A stretch of 64,000 nucleotides of DNA. Origin: Lysobacterales bacterium (GTDB lineage: Bacteria > Pseudomonadota > Gammaproteobacteria > Xanthomonadales > Rhodanobacteraceae). Positions 35,537 through 44,611 of the stretch are shown here, one piece after another (within the stretch, counting starts at the first letter, position 1; every line of letters begins with the position of its first letter). The notes under the pieces were generated by a model. It was not told where the DNA came from, searched no databases, and worked only from the letters and a program-made list of their open reading frames with translations. A program made the position numbers and the translations under genes. The DNA lies in NCBI GenBank assembly GCA_017305055.1, contig JAFKMZ010000008.1, positions 1 through 64,000 on the forward strand, read 5' to 3'.

Positions 35537-36832
35537 ATGCAAACGCTTGAGTTGCTCCTGCGGCCGGACTGGGTGCGCACGCTGGTGGCCTGCGCGCTGC
35601 TGCTCCTGCTCGCTTGGCTGGCTGGCCACCTGGCGCGGTTCGCCATGATCCGCGCCGTGCATGTGGCGAGTGCGCGTACGACCTGGCACTGGGACGAGGC
35701 ACTGATCAGGCGTGGCGTGCCCAGGCGACTGGCGCAGGTGCTGGCGCTGCTGGTGGTCCGCTACGGGTTGCCGGCAATACCGCACCTGCCGCCCGCCGCC
35801 GAGGCCGTGACGGCGAACGTGGTGCTGGCCCTGGTTGCCCTGTTTGCGATGCTCGCGGTGAATGCTGCGCTGTCGGCGCTGGAAGACCTGTATCAGGCAT
35901 CGCCTGCCGGCAGCGCCCGCTCGCTCAAGGGCTATATGCAGCTGCTGAAGATCCTGATCTCCGTCGTCGGCATCATTGTCATCATCGCCATGCTCATCGA
36001 CCGCTCGCCGCTGACCCTGCTGGCCGGCCTGGGCGCGGTCTCGGCCGTGCTGTTGCTGATCTTCAAGGACACCATCCTGTCGGTGGTGGCGAGCGTCCAG
36101 CTTGGCTCAAACGACATGCTGCGCCTGGGTGACTGGATCGCGATGCCATCGGCCAACGTCGATGGGTTCGTGGTCGACATTGCGTTGCACACGGTCAAGG
36201 TGCAGAACTGGGACAAGACCATCAGCACCGTTCCGACCTGGCACCTGATATCGCATTCCTACCGCAACTGGCGCGGCATGTACGACAGCGGCGGGCGACG
36301 CATCCGGCGGGCACTGCACATCGACGTGACCAGCGTGCACTTCCACACGGAGGAGGAGCTTGCGCGCCTGCGCCAGTTCAACCTGCTGAAGGACTACTTC
36401 GCCGGCAAGCACGATGAGATTGCACAGTGGAACCGGCGGATCGGCACCGAAGGCGCCGCGACCGTCAACCATCGCCGCCTGAGCAACCTTGGCAGCTTCC
36501 GCGCCTATATGCAGGCCTATATCGACCGCAGTCCGGACATCAACCACGACATGCTCTGCTCCGTCCGCCAGCTCGATCCCGGTGCCGACGGCATTCCCCT
36601 GCAGATCTACGCCTATACGGCCAATACCGATTTCGTGGAGCATGAAGACGCGCAGTCGGACATCTTCGACCACCTGATCTCCATCCTGCCGGAGTTTGGC
36701 CTGGCCCTGTTCCAGCAACCCACCGGAGCCGACTTGCGCGCTGGCTTGGCTGGCTCAGGTGCTGCGTCAGTGTTTGGGCGTTTGCCAGCAGCGCAGTCCG
36801 GGCTGTCGCGATCGAGGTCCGGGTCCTCCTGA
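35537..36832 (+). CDS. Mechanosensitive ion channel family protein (MscS/YbdG type)
   Basis: 431 aa. There are four or five membrane helices in the first 170 residues. The pore-lining helix and start of the beta domain are recognisable in LLAGLGAVSAVLLLIFKDTILSVVASVQL, then NDMLRLGDWIAMPSANVDGFVVDIALHTVKVQNWD and TVPTWHLIS, which match the YbdG/MscM group. The cytoplasmic domain follows to about residue 390, with a Ser/Arg-rich tail. Such channels open under membrane tension and protect against osmotic downshock. Confidence 0.92.
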   Translation: MQTLELLLRPDWVRTLVACALLLLLAWLAGHLARFAMIRAVHVASARTTWHWDEALIRRGVPRRLAQVLALLVVRYGLPAIPHLPPAAEAVTANVVLALVALFAMLAVNAALSALEDLYQASPAGSARSLKGYMQLLKILISVVGIIVIIAMLIDRSPLTLLAGLGAVSAVLLLIFKDTILSVVASVQLGSNDMLRLGDWIAMPSANVDGFVVDIALHTVKVQNWDKTISTVPTWHLISHSYRNWRGMYDSGGRRIRRALHIDVTSVHFHTEEELARLRQFNLLKDYFAGKHDEIAQWNRRIGTEGAATVNHRRLSNLGSFRAYMQAYIDRSPDINHDMLCSVRQLDPGADGIPLQIYAYTANTDFVEHEDAQSDIFDHLISILPEFGLALFQQPTGADLRAGLAGSGAASVFGRLPAAQSGLSRSRSGSS

Positions 36833-36996
36833 GATGACGTCGGGCCACCAGGCCGCGAAGCCCCGGACAGCGGCGCTGCGCGGCTGCGCACGACTGGCCA
36901 GGGCAAAGAGCCGTCAACAAGCGTGGACACTGGCGGGGCTTTTCGGTACAACGGCGACGCCAGCTCGCCACGCTGCACCACGACCCGGGGGTGATC

Positions 36997-37572
36997 ATGA
37001 AACGTATCGCATTCCATGCAATTGTATTTGCTGGTGCCGTCGCGTTGGGCTGCTTGACGCTGCAGACCGCCATCGCGCAGCAAACGTCCCCATCCGGCAC
37101 AACCCCGTCAGCGACTCCCGCGGCGCATCCTGCGGACGTGGCTTCGATGGATGCAATCATGGCCGCGGTCTACGACGTGATTTCCGGCCCCAAAGGCCAG
37201 AAGCGGGACTGGGACCGGATGCGTTCGCTGTTCGTACCCGGCGCCAGGCTGATTCCCGCGCATGCTGATGCCGGCGGCATCACCAGGACCACCATGTTGA
37301 GCGTGGAGGACTACATCAAGCGCGCTGGCCCGACGCTGGAAGGGCAGGGCTTCTTCGAGCGCGAGACGCACCGCACGGTGGAACGCTTTGGCGCCATTGC
37401 GCAGGTGTTCAGCACCTACGACTCGCGTCACGCAACCACCGACGCCGAGCCGTTCCAGCGCGGTATCAACAGCTTCCAATTGCTGTTCGACGGACAACGC
37501 TGGTGGGTGGTCACCATCTACTGGCAAGCGGCCAGCGCCGAGCTGCCGATCCCGAAGCAATACGGTGGTTGA
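36997..37572 (+). CDS. Exported NTF2/SnoaL-like protein
   Basis: 191 aa with a signal peptide (about residues 1-27, ending TAIAQQ). The mature part, DAIMAAVYDVISGPKGQKRDWDRMRSLF then RFGAIAQVFSTYDSR and INSFQLLFDGQRWWVVTIYWQ, has the cone-shaped NTF2-like pattern seen in many small periplasmic proteins. No catalytic residues can be assigned. ATG 36997 (MKRIAF) is preferred to GTG 36991 because the GGGG ribosome site sits just upstream. It ends 6 nt from the convergent M20 stop. Confidence 0.8.
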   Translation: MKRIAFHAIVFAGAVALGCLTLQTAIAQQTSPSGTTPSATPAAHPADVASMDAIMAAVYDVISGPKGQKRDWDRMRSLFVPGARLIPAHADAGGITRTTMLSVEDYIKRAGPTLEGQGFFERETHRTVERFGAIAQVFSTYDSRHATTDAEPFQRGINSFQLLFDGQRWWVVTIYWQAASAELPIPKQYGG

Positions 37573-37578
37573 CGCGGA

Positions 37579-39147
37579 CTACCAGCCGACGGTGCCCAGG
37601 CGCGCAAAGATCTGCGTGTACAGCTCGATGCCATCGCGCAGGTTCTGCAGGCGCAGGTTTTCGTCCGCGGCGTGCTGGTTGTCGTCGTAGTTGGCGATCG
37701 GCACGTTGATCACCGGTACGCGCAAGGTCTGCGTGAAGGCGTAGTTCGGCGAGCTGCCACCCGAAGTCGGCACCAGGATCGGTGGCTTGCCGGCCTTGTC
37801 GCTGGTTGCCCTGATCAAGGCGCGTGCGGATGGCGAGGTCATGCTCACGCGGTCCGCCGGATAGGCACCGTCGCCCCAGACGACCTGGGCGATGCGCGCA
37901 TGTGCCAGGCGCATCTCCCTGGTGACTGGGCCGGCGGTGACGAAGTAGCCCTGGCTTTCGATGTGCCTGGTCACCAGTTCGCGCAAATGCGCCGGGGTCT
38001 GGTTCGGGACCAGGCGGAAATCAAACGAGGCCTTGGCCTCGGTCGGGATGACGTTGCGCGCGTGTTCGCCGACGGCGCCGAAATCCAGCCCGCGCACGTT
38101 GAGCGCGGGCATCATCACGCGTTCCCCGAGTGGCGCGTCATTGGCTTCGGTACGGGCAAGTCCCAGCGCCGTGCGCAATTCCGCGTCGATCGGCGGCATC
38201 GCCTTGATCGCCGCGTGTTCCGCGGCGGTGATTGGAGCGACATCGGCGTAGTAGCCATCGATCTTGATGTGCCCGTCGTCGTCGCGCATGCTGGCGATCA
38301 GGTTGGCCAGCAGCACGCCCGCATTTGGTGCCCAGTTGCCGTAGTGCCCGCTGTGCAGCGCCCGTGTTGCGCCGAACACGGTGAGCTCCATGTCAGCGTC
38401 GCCGCGCACACCGAACAGCAGTTGCTGCTCGCCGTTCTGGTATACCGGGCCATCGCCCAGCAGCAGCATGTCGGCGGCGAGCAGGCCCTTGTATTTCTGC
38501 AGGATGCCGACGATGTGCGGCGAGCCAGCTTCCTCCTCGCCCTCGAAGAAGAACTTGACGTTGACCGACGGCTTGCGCCCGGCCGCGTGCAGCGCGTCCA
38601 GCGCCGCCAGCATGGCCATGATGCTGCCTTTGTCGTCACCGGCCGAGCGCCCATAGATCCGCGTGTTCGGGCCGAGCGCCGCAGCGCCCGCGATTGGCAG
38701 CGCGATCGGTTGGCCGCCATCTTCCAGCGGCGCGTTGCGCAGGGTGGGAGTCCAGGGCGGAGTAGCCCATTGCGCGGCAATCACCGGCTGGCCGTCGTAA
38801 TGCGCGTAGAAGATCACCGTGCGCTTGGCACCGGGTACCGCGAGCTCGCCGTAGACGGTTGGCGGCGCGCCTTCAAATTCCAGCAGCCGTGCATCGACAC
38901 CACGCTTTTTCAGTGACGCAACCAGCAGGTTGGCATTGCGTCGTATGTTGGTGTGGTCGGCGGCGACGTTCGGCAGCGCGAGCAGTCCGGTGAACTCGCG
39001 GAGGATCGCCGGCTCGTGTGCGGCCACGTATTGCCGGGTACTGGCACGCAGCGCGTCGTTGTCGGTGGCTGTCTTGCTGGCTTGGGCCCAGGTGGCAAAC
39101 GGGGCGGACAACGCAATGATGGTGAGCAAGGCGATGGTTCGGGACAC
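37579..39147 (-). CDS. Exported M20/M25/M40 family peptidase
   Basis: 522 aa from GTG 39147 (AGGA 9 nt upstream), with a signal peptide SRTIALLTIIALSAPFATWA. A longer frame from GTG 39186 only adds a charged leader. Metal-site motifs: IFYAHYDGQP (His-x-Asp), GRSAGDDKGS (bridging Asp), FEGEEEAGSP (Glu pair) and a C-terminal NQHAADENL His. The insert with ALHSGHYGNWAPN is the dimerisation domain of dipeptidase-like M20 enzymes (carnosinase-type). It probably cleaves dipeptides in the periplasm. It converges with the NTF2-like gene. Confidence 0.9.
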   Translation of the reverse strand: MSRTIALLTIIALSAPFATWAQASKTATDNDALRASTRQYVAAHEPAILREFTGLLALPNVAADHTNIRRNANLLVASLKKRGVDARLLEFEGAPPTVYGELAVPGAKRTVIFYAHYDGQPVIAAQWATPPWTPTLRNAPLEDGGQPIALPIAGAAALGPNTRIYGRSAGDDKGSIMAMLAALDALHAAGRKPSVNVKFFFEGEEEAGSPHIVGILQKYKGLLAADMLLLGDGPVYQNGEQQLLFGVRGDADMELTVFGATRALHSGHYGNWAPNAGVLLANLIASMRDDDGHIKIDGYYADVAPITAAEHAAIKAMPPIDAELRTALGLARTEANDAPLGERVMMPALNVRGLDFGAVGEHARNVIPTEAKASFDFRLVPNQTPAHLRELVTRHIESQGYFVTAGPVTREMRLAHARIAQVVWGDGAYPADRVSMTSPSARALIRATSDKAGKPPILVPTSGGSSPNYAFTQTLRVPVINVPIANYDDNQHAADENLRLQNLRDGIELYTQIFARLGTVGW

Positions 39148-39381
39148 GGCTTGGCATCCTGCATGGCGAGGAGAGGACCGTCCCACGGCGAGGCGGCAGG
39201 TGGAAATGAAGCCTGGGTGCGCGAGCGTCGGCCACGCAGGATACCAGTCGCCGCCACGCTGGGCGGTGCGTCGTCGCCTTCAGGTTGACTGATCGTCCAT
39301 CCAGGGAGGGTTGGGCGATCCGCCTTGAGAAAGCGCGCGGTGGCCCCGATCCTTGGTGGCCTACGCCCACGGCGGATGGTC

Positions 39382-40137
39382 ATGTTCGACAAGCTTCGCA
39401 ACTGGCGGGTACGACGCATCGTCGCCAGGCGTCCGATTGCCGAGGCGCACTGGCGGCATGCGCTGCGGCATTGCGCTCCGGCGCGGCGCCTCGGTGCAAC
39501 CGACCAGGCTGCGTTGCGCGTGCTGGCCACGCTGTTCCTGCAGCGCAAGGCGTTGGAGCCGGTCCAGGGCTTGCAGTTGGACGATGCTGACCGCGTCCTG
39601 CTTGCAACGCACGCCTGCGTGCCGATCCTGAAACTCGGCCTCGACTGGTACGACGGCTGGCACAGTGTCATCGTCTACCCGGCTGCATTCATTCCGCGCC
39701 GCGAGCACCTCGACGAGGCGGGGGTGCTCCACCAGGGTGATTCGGTGCTGTCTGGCGAGGCGTGGGAGCGCGGGCCGGTGATCCTGTCGTGGACCGACAT
39801 ATTGGAAGACCGCAAGGCGCCAGGGCACAACGTGGTCATCCACGAAATGGCGCACAAGCTCGACATGCAGAACGGGGAGGCCAACGGCTTTCCACCTTTG
39901 CACCGGCGGATGGATCGCCGCGTCTGGTCGCAGGTTTTCTCCAGCGCCTGGAACCGCCTGCGCGACGAACGGCGCAACGGGGCCGAATTGCCGATCGACC
40001 CTTACGCACTTGAGAACCCGGCCGAGTTTTTCGCGGTTTGCAGCGAGCAGTTCTTCGAGGCGCCGGCCAACTTGCGCGAGCATCTGCCGGACGTCTACCG
40101 GCAACTCGAGCAGTTTTACCGGCAGCACCCGTTGTAG
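39382..40137 (+). CDS. mtfA: MtfA-like zinc peptidase (M90)
   Basis: 251 aa, cytoplasmic. The family signature is complete: GWHSVIVYPAAFIPRRE, GPVILSWTDILED, and NVVIHEMAHKLDMQNGEANGFPP with the HExxH zinc site, then ENPAEFFAVCSEQFFEAP with the Glu ligand. MtfA of enterobacteria is a peptidase that binds the glucose repressor Mlc. No Mlc-type gene is visible here, so that link is not claimed. The start is uncertain among ATG 39376, ATG 39382 and an upstream TTG. ATG 39382 has GGCGGA 5 nt before it. Confidence 0.9.
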   Translation: MFDKLRNWRVRRIVARRPIAEAHWRHALRHCAPARRLGATDQAALRVLATLFLQRKALEPVQGLQLDDADRVLLATHACVPILKLGLDWYDGWHSVIVYPAAFIPRREHLDEAGVLHQGDSVLSGEAWERGPVILSWTDILEDRKAPGHNVVIHEMAHKLDMQNGEANGFPPLHRRMDRRVWSQVFSSAWNRLRDERRNGAELPIDPYALENPAEFFAVCSEQFFEAPANLREHLPDVYRQLEQFYRQHPL

Positions 40138-40566
40138 GACGCAGCTCATAGGGGCCGCCGTTTGGCTGGATCGTGGCCTTTACGCGTTGCGCCGCCCACC
40201 GATATATCGCCCGCAGTGCGGCCCGCGTATTGACGACCGACGGTCGCGCCATCCACGGCATGGCGCCTGTCGACGAAGGCGGTGTCGCGTTCCGCCATTG
40301 CGAAAGTACCGGGGCTCTTGCGATGCCTCCGCTGCAGGCGCCGGCCTTTCGGACAAACCGTTCGCGTAGCGCCGAGGAGCATCCGCCGATTATCTGTTGC
40401 ACCGTCGTGAGGTGTCGATGTCCTTTACAACATCGCCTGTCTCTGCCGCATGTTCATAAAACAGCCACGGAAAAACAATGATCTGCGGAGTGGCACGTGT
40501 AATGCAATGAATCGCACGGACAACTTGCCGGGGTGGCTTGCCCCGCCTAATTGCGAGGAAGAGATC
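40138..40566. other. Leader and promoter region of the second PEP-CTERM gene
   Basis: 429 nt with no supported gene. It holds the sigma-54-like element at 40491-40506. Further upstream there is an inverted repeat CGATGT (40417-40422) / ACATCG (40431-40436), 55 nt before that element, which could be an activator-binding site. A short GC stem (CGGGG 40529-40533 / CCCCG 40541-40545) lies in the presumed leader. Confidence 0.5.
40491..40506 (+). promoter_or_regulatory. Sigma-54 promoter of the second PEP-CTERM gene
   Basis: TGGCACGTGTAATGCA fits the -24/-12 consensus TGGCAC-N5-TTGCA with one mismatch (A for the first T). The start codon is 61 nt downstream at 40567. The minus-strand PEP-CTERM gene at 41.7-42.4 kb has the same TGGCACG and ATGCA halves. 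Confidence 0.8.
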
Positions 40567-41361
40567 ATGTATGGAAAAGGCAGCGCAATGAAATACCGGC
40601 TTTTCACGGCCAGCGCGGTGCTGGCGATGCTTGCGTTCGTGCCGTATGCCCACTCGTCGCCGGTCAGAATAAACTTCAGCGGGGCTGCAGGCAGTGGTTA
40701 CGTCGATCTCACGCTTGCACCCGATCCCGATGCCAGTGCGAGCTATCAACCAACGTTCAGCCAAGGCGACGCTGACCACGGTACCTCGCTCCCGCTTTCG
40801 GCTTTCGATCCAGAGGGCGCCCAGCACATCACCGGGGCCACCGGCATGTTTTCGGACGGTACGAACCATGTGGCGATCACCGGAATGATCGCTACCAGTC
40901 CAGGCGTGGCGCCTCCGGGTGAAACGCTACCCAGGAGCTTCAGTTGGCTGTTTGCGGATGGGACTCCGCATTCGTATGACAACCTGTTTTACGCGGATGG
41001 CTCGCCGCTGGTGTGTCCGCCGGTAGGACCAACCCCGTATACATTCCACGGCGGCTTTCTGGACATCTTTGGAGCCATGTTTGCGCTCGACAACGGCGGT
41101 GTCGTGGGCCTGTGGAGCGACGGAGCCGTGCCGGCGGATGCGTTTGGGCCTGGAGCGCCAGCGGACGGAGGGGTGACTTACGGGCTTTCCCTGTTCGCGG
41201 CTGCCGCTGGCGGCGGGTACACACTCAGTTCCAGCCAATTTGCCGGCGCCAGGGCCTCAGTGCCTGAGCCGGATTTTCTGTGGCTGTTCGGTGCGGGCAT
41301 ACTCGGCTTGTTCGCCTGGCGTCGGTCGGCGGAATCGCGCCGGACGCCTCGCGAGAGCTGA
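40567..41361 (+). CDS. PEP-CTERM sorting domain protein, 264 aa
   Basis: A signal peptide with a hydrophobic core FTASAVLAMLAFVPYAHS lies near the N-terminus. The body is beta-rich and Gly/Asp-rich, with no recognised domain. The C-terminus has VPEPDFLWLFGAGILGLF, then WRRSAESRR, the PEP-CTERM exosortase signal. ATG 40567 has GAGGAAGAG upstream. ATG 40588 (MKYRLF) is an alternative start. The first residues MYGKGSAMKYR suggest the signal begins at the second Met. Confidence 0.87.
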   Translation: MYGKGSAMKYRLFTASAVLAMLAFVPYAHSSPVRINFSGAAGSGYVDLTLAPDPDASASYQPTFSQGDADHGTSLPLSAFDPEGAQHITGATGMFSDGTNHVAITGMIATSPGVAPPGETLPRSFSWLFADGTPHSYDNLFYADGSPLVCPPVGPTPYTFHGGFLDIFGAMFALDNGGVVGLWSDGAVPADAFGPGAPADGGVTYGLSLFAAAAGGGYTLSSSQFAGARASVPEPDFLWLFGAGILGLFAWRRSAESRRTPRES

Positions 41362-41709
41362 CCGTCGCGAACTTGCTCCGGTGACCTCAACCCGTCGTCG
41401 CCCTAGTGGCGCAAAACCCGGATGCAGCTGCGCATCGCTTGCGTCCGGGCGTTGAACGCAACGTAGCATTTGATACCGGCAGCGACCCGGGCGGGCGTGG
41501 TGACACGCGGCCAAGCGCCAGGGAAGCCTGGCCTTGGGCGCGCGGGAAAGCGTGTCAACAAGTGATCGGCCCTGTCCGGATTGGCCGGCCACGTGCCGCC
41601 CAACCGTACCAGGCGACGCGCTCAGACTCGCAACAGGAAACCAACCCCGATGTCGGGGTTGGTCAAGTGCAAACCTGAAACTGAGATTGTTTGCCCGGTG
41701 GCGGGATGA
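41362..41709. other. Convergent intergenic region between two PEP-CTERM genes
   Basis: 348 nt without a supported gene. It contains the hairpin at 41641-41662. No other structure of note was found. Confidence 0.5.
41641..41662 (-). terminator. Terminator hairpin after the third PEP-CTERM gene
   Basis: CCAACCCCG (41641-41649) pairs with CGGGGTTGG (41654-41662), a 9-bp stem with loop ATGT. Read on the minus strand it is followed by TTTCC, so it suits the minus gene ending at 41710. It may also act on the plus strand. Confidence 0.6.
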
Positions 41710-42351
41710 TTACGCGGCCGCCTCATTGCGATTGCGCTTGGCCATCTGCCGGCGCCGCCAACCGAAGGCCACGCCGAGCGCAAGCAGGCCCAATCCAAAC
41801 AAGCCCAATTCGCCGGGTTCGGGTACGTTTACGGTGACGGTGGCGGTGCCGGGCGAATTGAAGAAGTCGGTTATCAGATAGAAGTTCTCATTGGCCGGAA
41901 GCGGTGCAAAAAACGACAGGTCCAGCACCTCGCCGGCGGTGACAAGCAGACCATCCACGCAGTTGTCCGTCGCGAAGCCGGGCGGCTGGCTGCCGCAGGT
42001 GAGCTCGTCGGTATGATCCGCGGAGCCCCCGCTGGGGGCGGTAAAGTTGAACGTGAATGTGTGCAGCGGACCGCCAGTGACGTTCGTCATGAACAGGCAC
42101 CAACCTGACGCTGGAGACGACAAGCCTGTAAGCGTGCTGCAATCCACAAACTGCACCGCATAAGGCGTGTTGAGTTTGCTGACGTTGCATGGCGTGTAGT
42201 CATCGAGGGGGGCGCTGCCCAAGGTACAGTCGGTGCCGGCGGGCGGCGCGACGCCTGATGGAGGATCGAAAATCGCCCGCGTTGCCAGTGCGCTCGGCGC
42301 GACGATGGTGGCCGCCAAAACCATAAAAGCAAGAACCAGGAAATGTTTCAT
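41710..42351 (-). CDS. PEP-CTERM sorting domain protein, 213 aa
   Basis: A signal peptide (about residues 1-24, MKHFLVLAFMVLAATIVAPSALA) is followed by a Cys-containing beta-rich body (six Cys, possibly disulfides). The C-terminal signal is VPEPGELGLFGLGLLALG, then WRRRQMAKRNR. The start at ATG 42351 has AAGGTG 9 nt upstream. It lies 41 nt from a near-consensus sigma-54 element. A 7-bp dyad, GTGAACC/GGTTCAC (42371-42387), falls just at the expected transcription start. Confidence 0.87.
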   Translation of the reverse strand: MKHFLVLAFMVLAATIVAPSALATRAIFDPPSGVAPPAGTDCTLGSAPLDDYTPCNVSKLNTPYAVQFVDCSTLTGLSSPASGWCLFMTNVTGGPLHTFTFNFTAPSGGSADHTDELTCGSQPPGFATDNCVDGLLVTAGEVLDLSFFAPLPANENFYLITDFFNSPGTATVTVNVPEPGELGLFGLGLLALGVAFGWRRRQMAKRNRNEAAA

Positions 42352-42730
42352 GGCGTAGAGCACCTTTGTTGTGAACCCCTGGTTCACGTGCTGCATCGCT
42401 CGTGCCAGCGTGCAATAGATTGATTTTGCTTTGGTAAAGCCAAGCGCATCGAAGAATTATGTAAGCCTTCCCGACGACGATCCGGCTTCGGCATCGCGCG
42501 GAATCCTCCAAAGGGGGCGTACTGGCAGGCTTTTGTCGGGATACCGGTCGCTTTGGGTGAATTGTCAGGATTCCCGACGCGGATGGAGCGGCAGCTGGCT
42601 CGAGCACCAGGACCTGGCTCCTTCAGCCTGTCGCGCCACGCCAGCATAAATCCGGTCCAGTACACCCGCCTCTGCGTCCGCCGGCGTCCCGGCCATGGTC
42701 GCTCTGCGCTGCTTCCAGGCAATCCGACGA
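42352..42730. other. Promoter region of the third PEP-CTERM gene
   Basis: 379 nt between two minus-strand genes. It holds the sigma-54 element (42392-42407) and the dyad GTGAACC (42371-42377) / GGTTCAC (42381-42387) near the expected start of transcription. No gene is supported in the remainder. Confidence 0.5.
42392..42407 (-). promoter_or_regulatory. Sigma-54 promoter of the third PEP-CTERM gene
   Basis: On the minus strand: TGGCACGAGCGATGCA. It has the full TGGCAC half, N5 spacing and ATGCA, the same variant of TTGCA as the element at 40491-40506. The start codon is 41 nt downstream. Confidence 0.82.
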
Positions 42731-44611
42731 CTATTGGCGCCCGCCGGATCCATCCACCGCCAACGCAGTCCCCGGTAGCGGCAGGCCGGCCTGTTTGCAC
42801 AGGGCGGCGAAACGCGGGTCATGCTGGTAGGCCAGCACGAAGGGGTCAGTGAGCAGACCGGAGAAAATCGGATCGTTCTGCCTTTGGGCTCGTTGCAGCC
42901 AGTCGAACATCGCGGCCGGCTGCTTGCGCAAGGCATAGATGTCGGCAACGAAATAAGGCAGATCCTTGCCTTGCTTGGCGATGTAGTCACGCAGCGCCCC
43001 ATCGGCCTGGTGGCGATCGGGGCCGATCTGTTGCGCCAGCAGTCGTGCCCACGGACCCCAGGTCGGATCGGCCTCCTTCGCGGCGTTTTCGCGCGCAGCG
43101 CCAGCATCCCCACGCAAGACGTCGACCTCCGTGAGGGTCGCATACAGCCCCGGAAAGTCCGGTTGCAGGACGAGTGCCTTGCGCGTGACCTGCTCGGCGG
43201 CATCGAGTTCGCGTTGTCCCAGCAAGCCGAGCGCCAGGTTGGAATAGATATCGACGCGCAGCGGATCGGTGGCGAGGATCTTGCGGTACATCTCCACCGC
43301 AGCCTGCAGTTGCCCGAGGTTCTCGAGGCCACCTGCTACGAAATTCATGCTGTTGGTTTCATTCGGCGCAAGCGCGTGGGCCCGCTGATACTCTGCCAAG
43401 GCTCCAACGGGGTCGTTGTCGATGGTCGCAAGCAGGTAACCGCGGTCGGTATGGGTATGCGCGGCGTCCGGCGCCAGCAGTTGTTCCCTGTTCCCTGCCA
43501 CGCGCGCCTGTACGTAGGCTTGCTGGCGTGCCTCTCCGGTCAGGAACAGCATGCCCAGATTGACCGATGCGTTGGACAGTAGCCCCCATGCGTAGGCGTA
43601 GGCGGGATCAAGCTTGAGCGCCTGATGGAAGAGGTCAATGCCCTGGCGAATGCTGCTTTCGGTGCCGCGACGCGTGACGGTGCGCCCCTGCAACATGAAC
43701 TGATAGGCCTCGACGTTGCCGCTTGGCGGCTTGTCGCCGGACACGATCGGCTTGCCCAGCAGCTTGATCTTGAGCGCGTCGGCGACGGCACGGCCAATCT
43801 GTGACTGGATCGCGAACACGTCCTTCAGTTGCTCTTCGTAGCTGTGCGACCAGACGCTGCTGCCGTCGGTGGCGCGGATCATGCTGACCATCACGCGGAT
43901 CCGGTCGCCCTGTTGCCGCACGGATCCCAGGATGAGGTGGGCCGCACCCAGTGCCAGGCCGATCTGGCCGGGGGTGGCCTTGCTGTCGCGAAATTTGAAG
44001 CTCGAGTACTTGCCGATCACCTTCAGTCCGTCAATCTGGGTGAGGTCGGAAATCAGCTCTTCGGACAGGCCGTCGGAGAAGTACTGCTGCTTGGGATCAT
44101 CGCCCTCGTTGGCCAGCGGCAGCACGGCGACGGACTTGCTGGGGAGCTTTGCCAGCTCGACAGTCAAGGTTTGGGCATCGGCTGCGGCCGCGGCACTGTT
44201 CGCGTCGCGGCGCAGGACGAACTGGTTGGTCAGGAGCAACACGACCGCGACGACGAGCACGCCGATGATCCAGTAGTCGAGTTTGCGTTCCGTGATGTGG
44301 CCGAGCCCGCCACGCCGATGGCCAACCTCGGTTTCGCTCTCGAGTTTCAGGCCGCCCGGCGTGAATTCGAAGAGCCAGGCGAAGGTCATGAAGAAGGGGA
44401 AGCCAATGACCCCGGCAACCAGGAACCAGCGCGTGACCCAATCGGGCAAACCGACCGCGGGCCCCAATACCGTGATGCCCTGTGCCGTCGCCCATATCGC
44501 GCCGCCATACAACAGGGCCGCGCGCGGCACGTTGCGTCGCTGCAGCTCGGCGATGAAGCCGTGCTCTTCGGCTGACTCGGACGGTTCGGTTGGTTCGTCG
44601 GGATCGGTCAC
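42731..44611 (-). CDS. Membrane-anchored TolB-like/TPR repeat protein, 626 aa
   Basis: The first 95 residues contain two membrane helices (LLYGGAIWATAQGITVLG and FLVAGVIGFPFFMTFAWLF). A third is at about 112-128 (IIGVLVVAVVLLLTNQFVL). A TolB-N/FlgO-like domain follows (about 160-275: KSVAVLPLANEGDDPKQQYFSDGLSEELISDLTQI to LGSVRQQGDRIRVMVSMI), then TPR repeats to the end. The layout is common in Xanthomonadales and often sits beside or replaces adenylate-cyclase-type regulators. No effector domain is present here. GTG 44611 has GGGGC upstream. Its function is unknown; protein-protein scaffolding in the cytoplasm or periplasm is likely. Confidence 0.82.
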   Translation of the reverse strand: MTDPDEPTEPSESAEEHGFIAELQRRNVPRAALLYGGAIWATAQGITVLGPAVGLPDWVTRWFLVAGVIGFPFFMTFAWLFEFTPGGLKLESETEVGHRRGGLGHITERKLDYWIIGVLVVAVVLLLTNQFVLRRDANSAAAAADAQTLTVELAKLPSKSVAVLPLANEGDDPKQQYFSDGLSEELISDLTQIDGLKVIGKYSSFKFRDSKATPGQIGLALGAAHLILGSVRQQGDRIRVMVSMIRATDGSSVWSHSYEEQLKDVFAIQSQIGRAVADALKIKLLGKPIVSGDKPPSGNVEAYQFMLQGRTVTRRGTESSIRQGIDLFHQALKLDPAYAYAWGLLSNASVNLGMLFLTGEARQQAYVQARVAGNREQLLAPDAAHTHTDRGYLLATIDNDPVGALAEYQRAHALAPNETNSMNFVAGGLENLGQLQAAVEMYRKILATDPLRVDIYSNLALGLLGQRELDAAEQVTRKALVLQPDFPGLYATLTEVDVLRGDAGAARENAAKEADPTWGPWARLLAQQIGPDRHQADGALRDYIAKQGKDLPYFVADIYALRKQPAAMFDWLQRAQRQNDPIFSGLLTDPFVLAYQHDPRFAALCKQAGLPLPGTALAVDGSGGRQ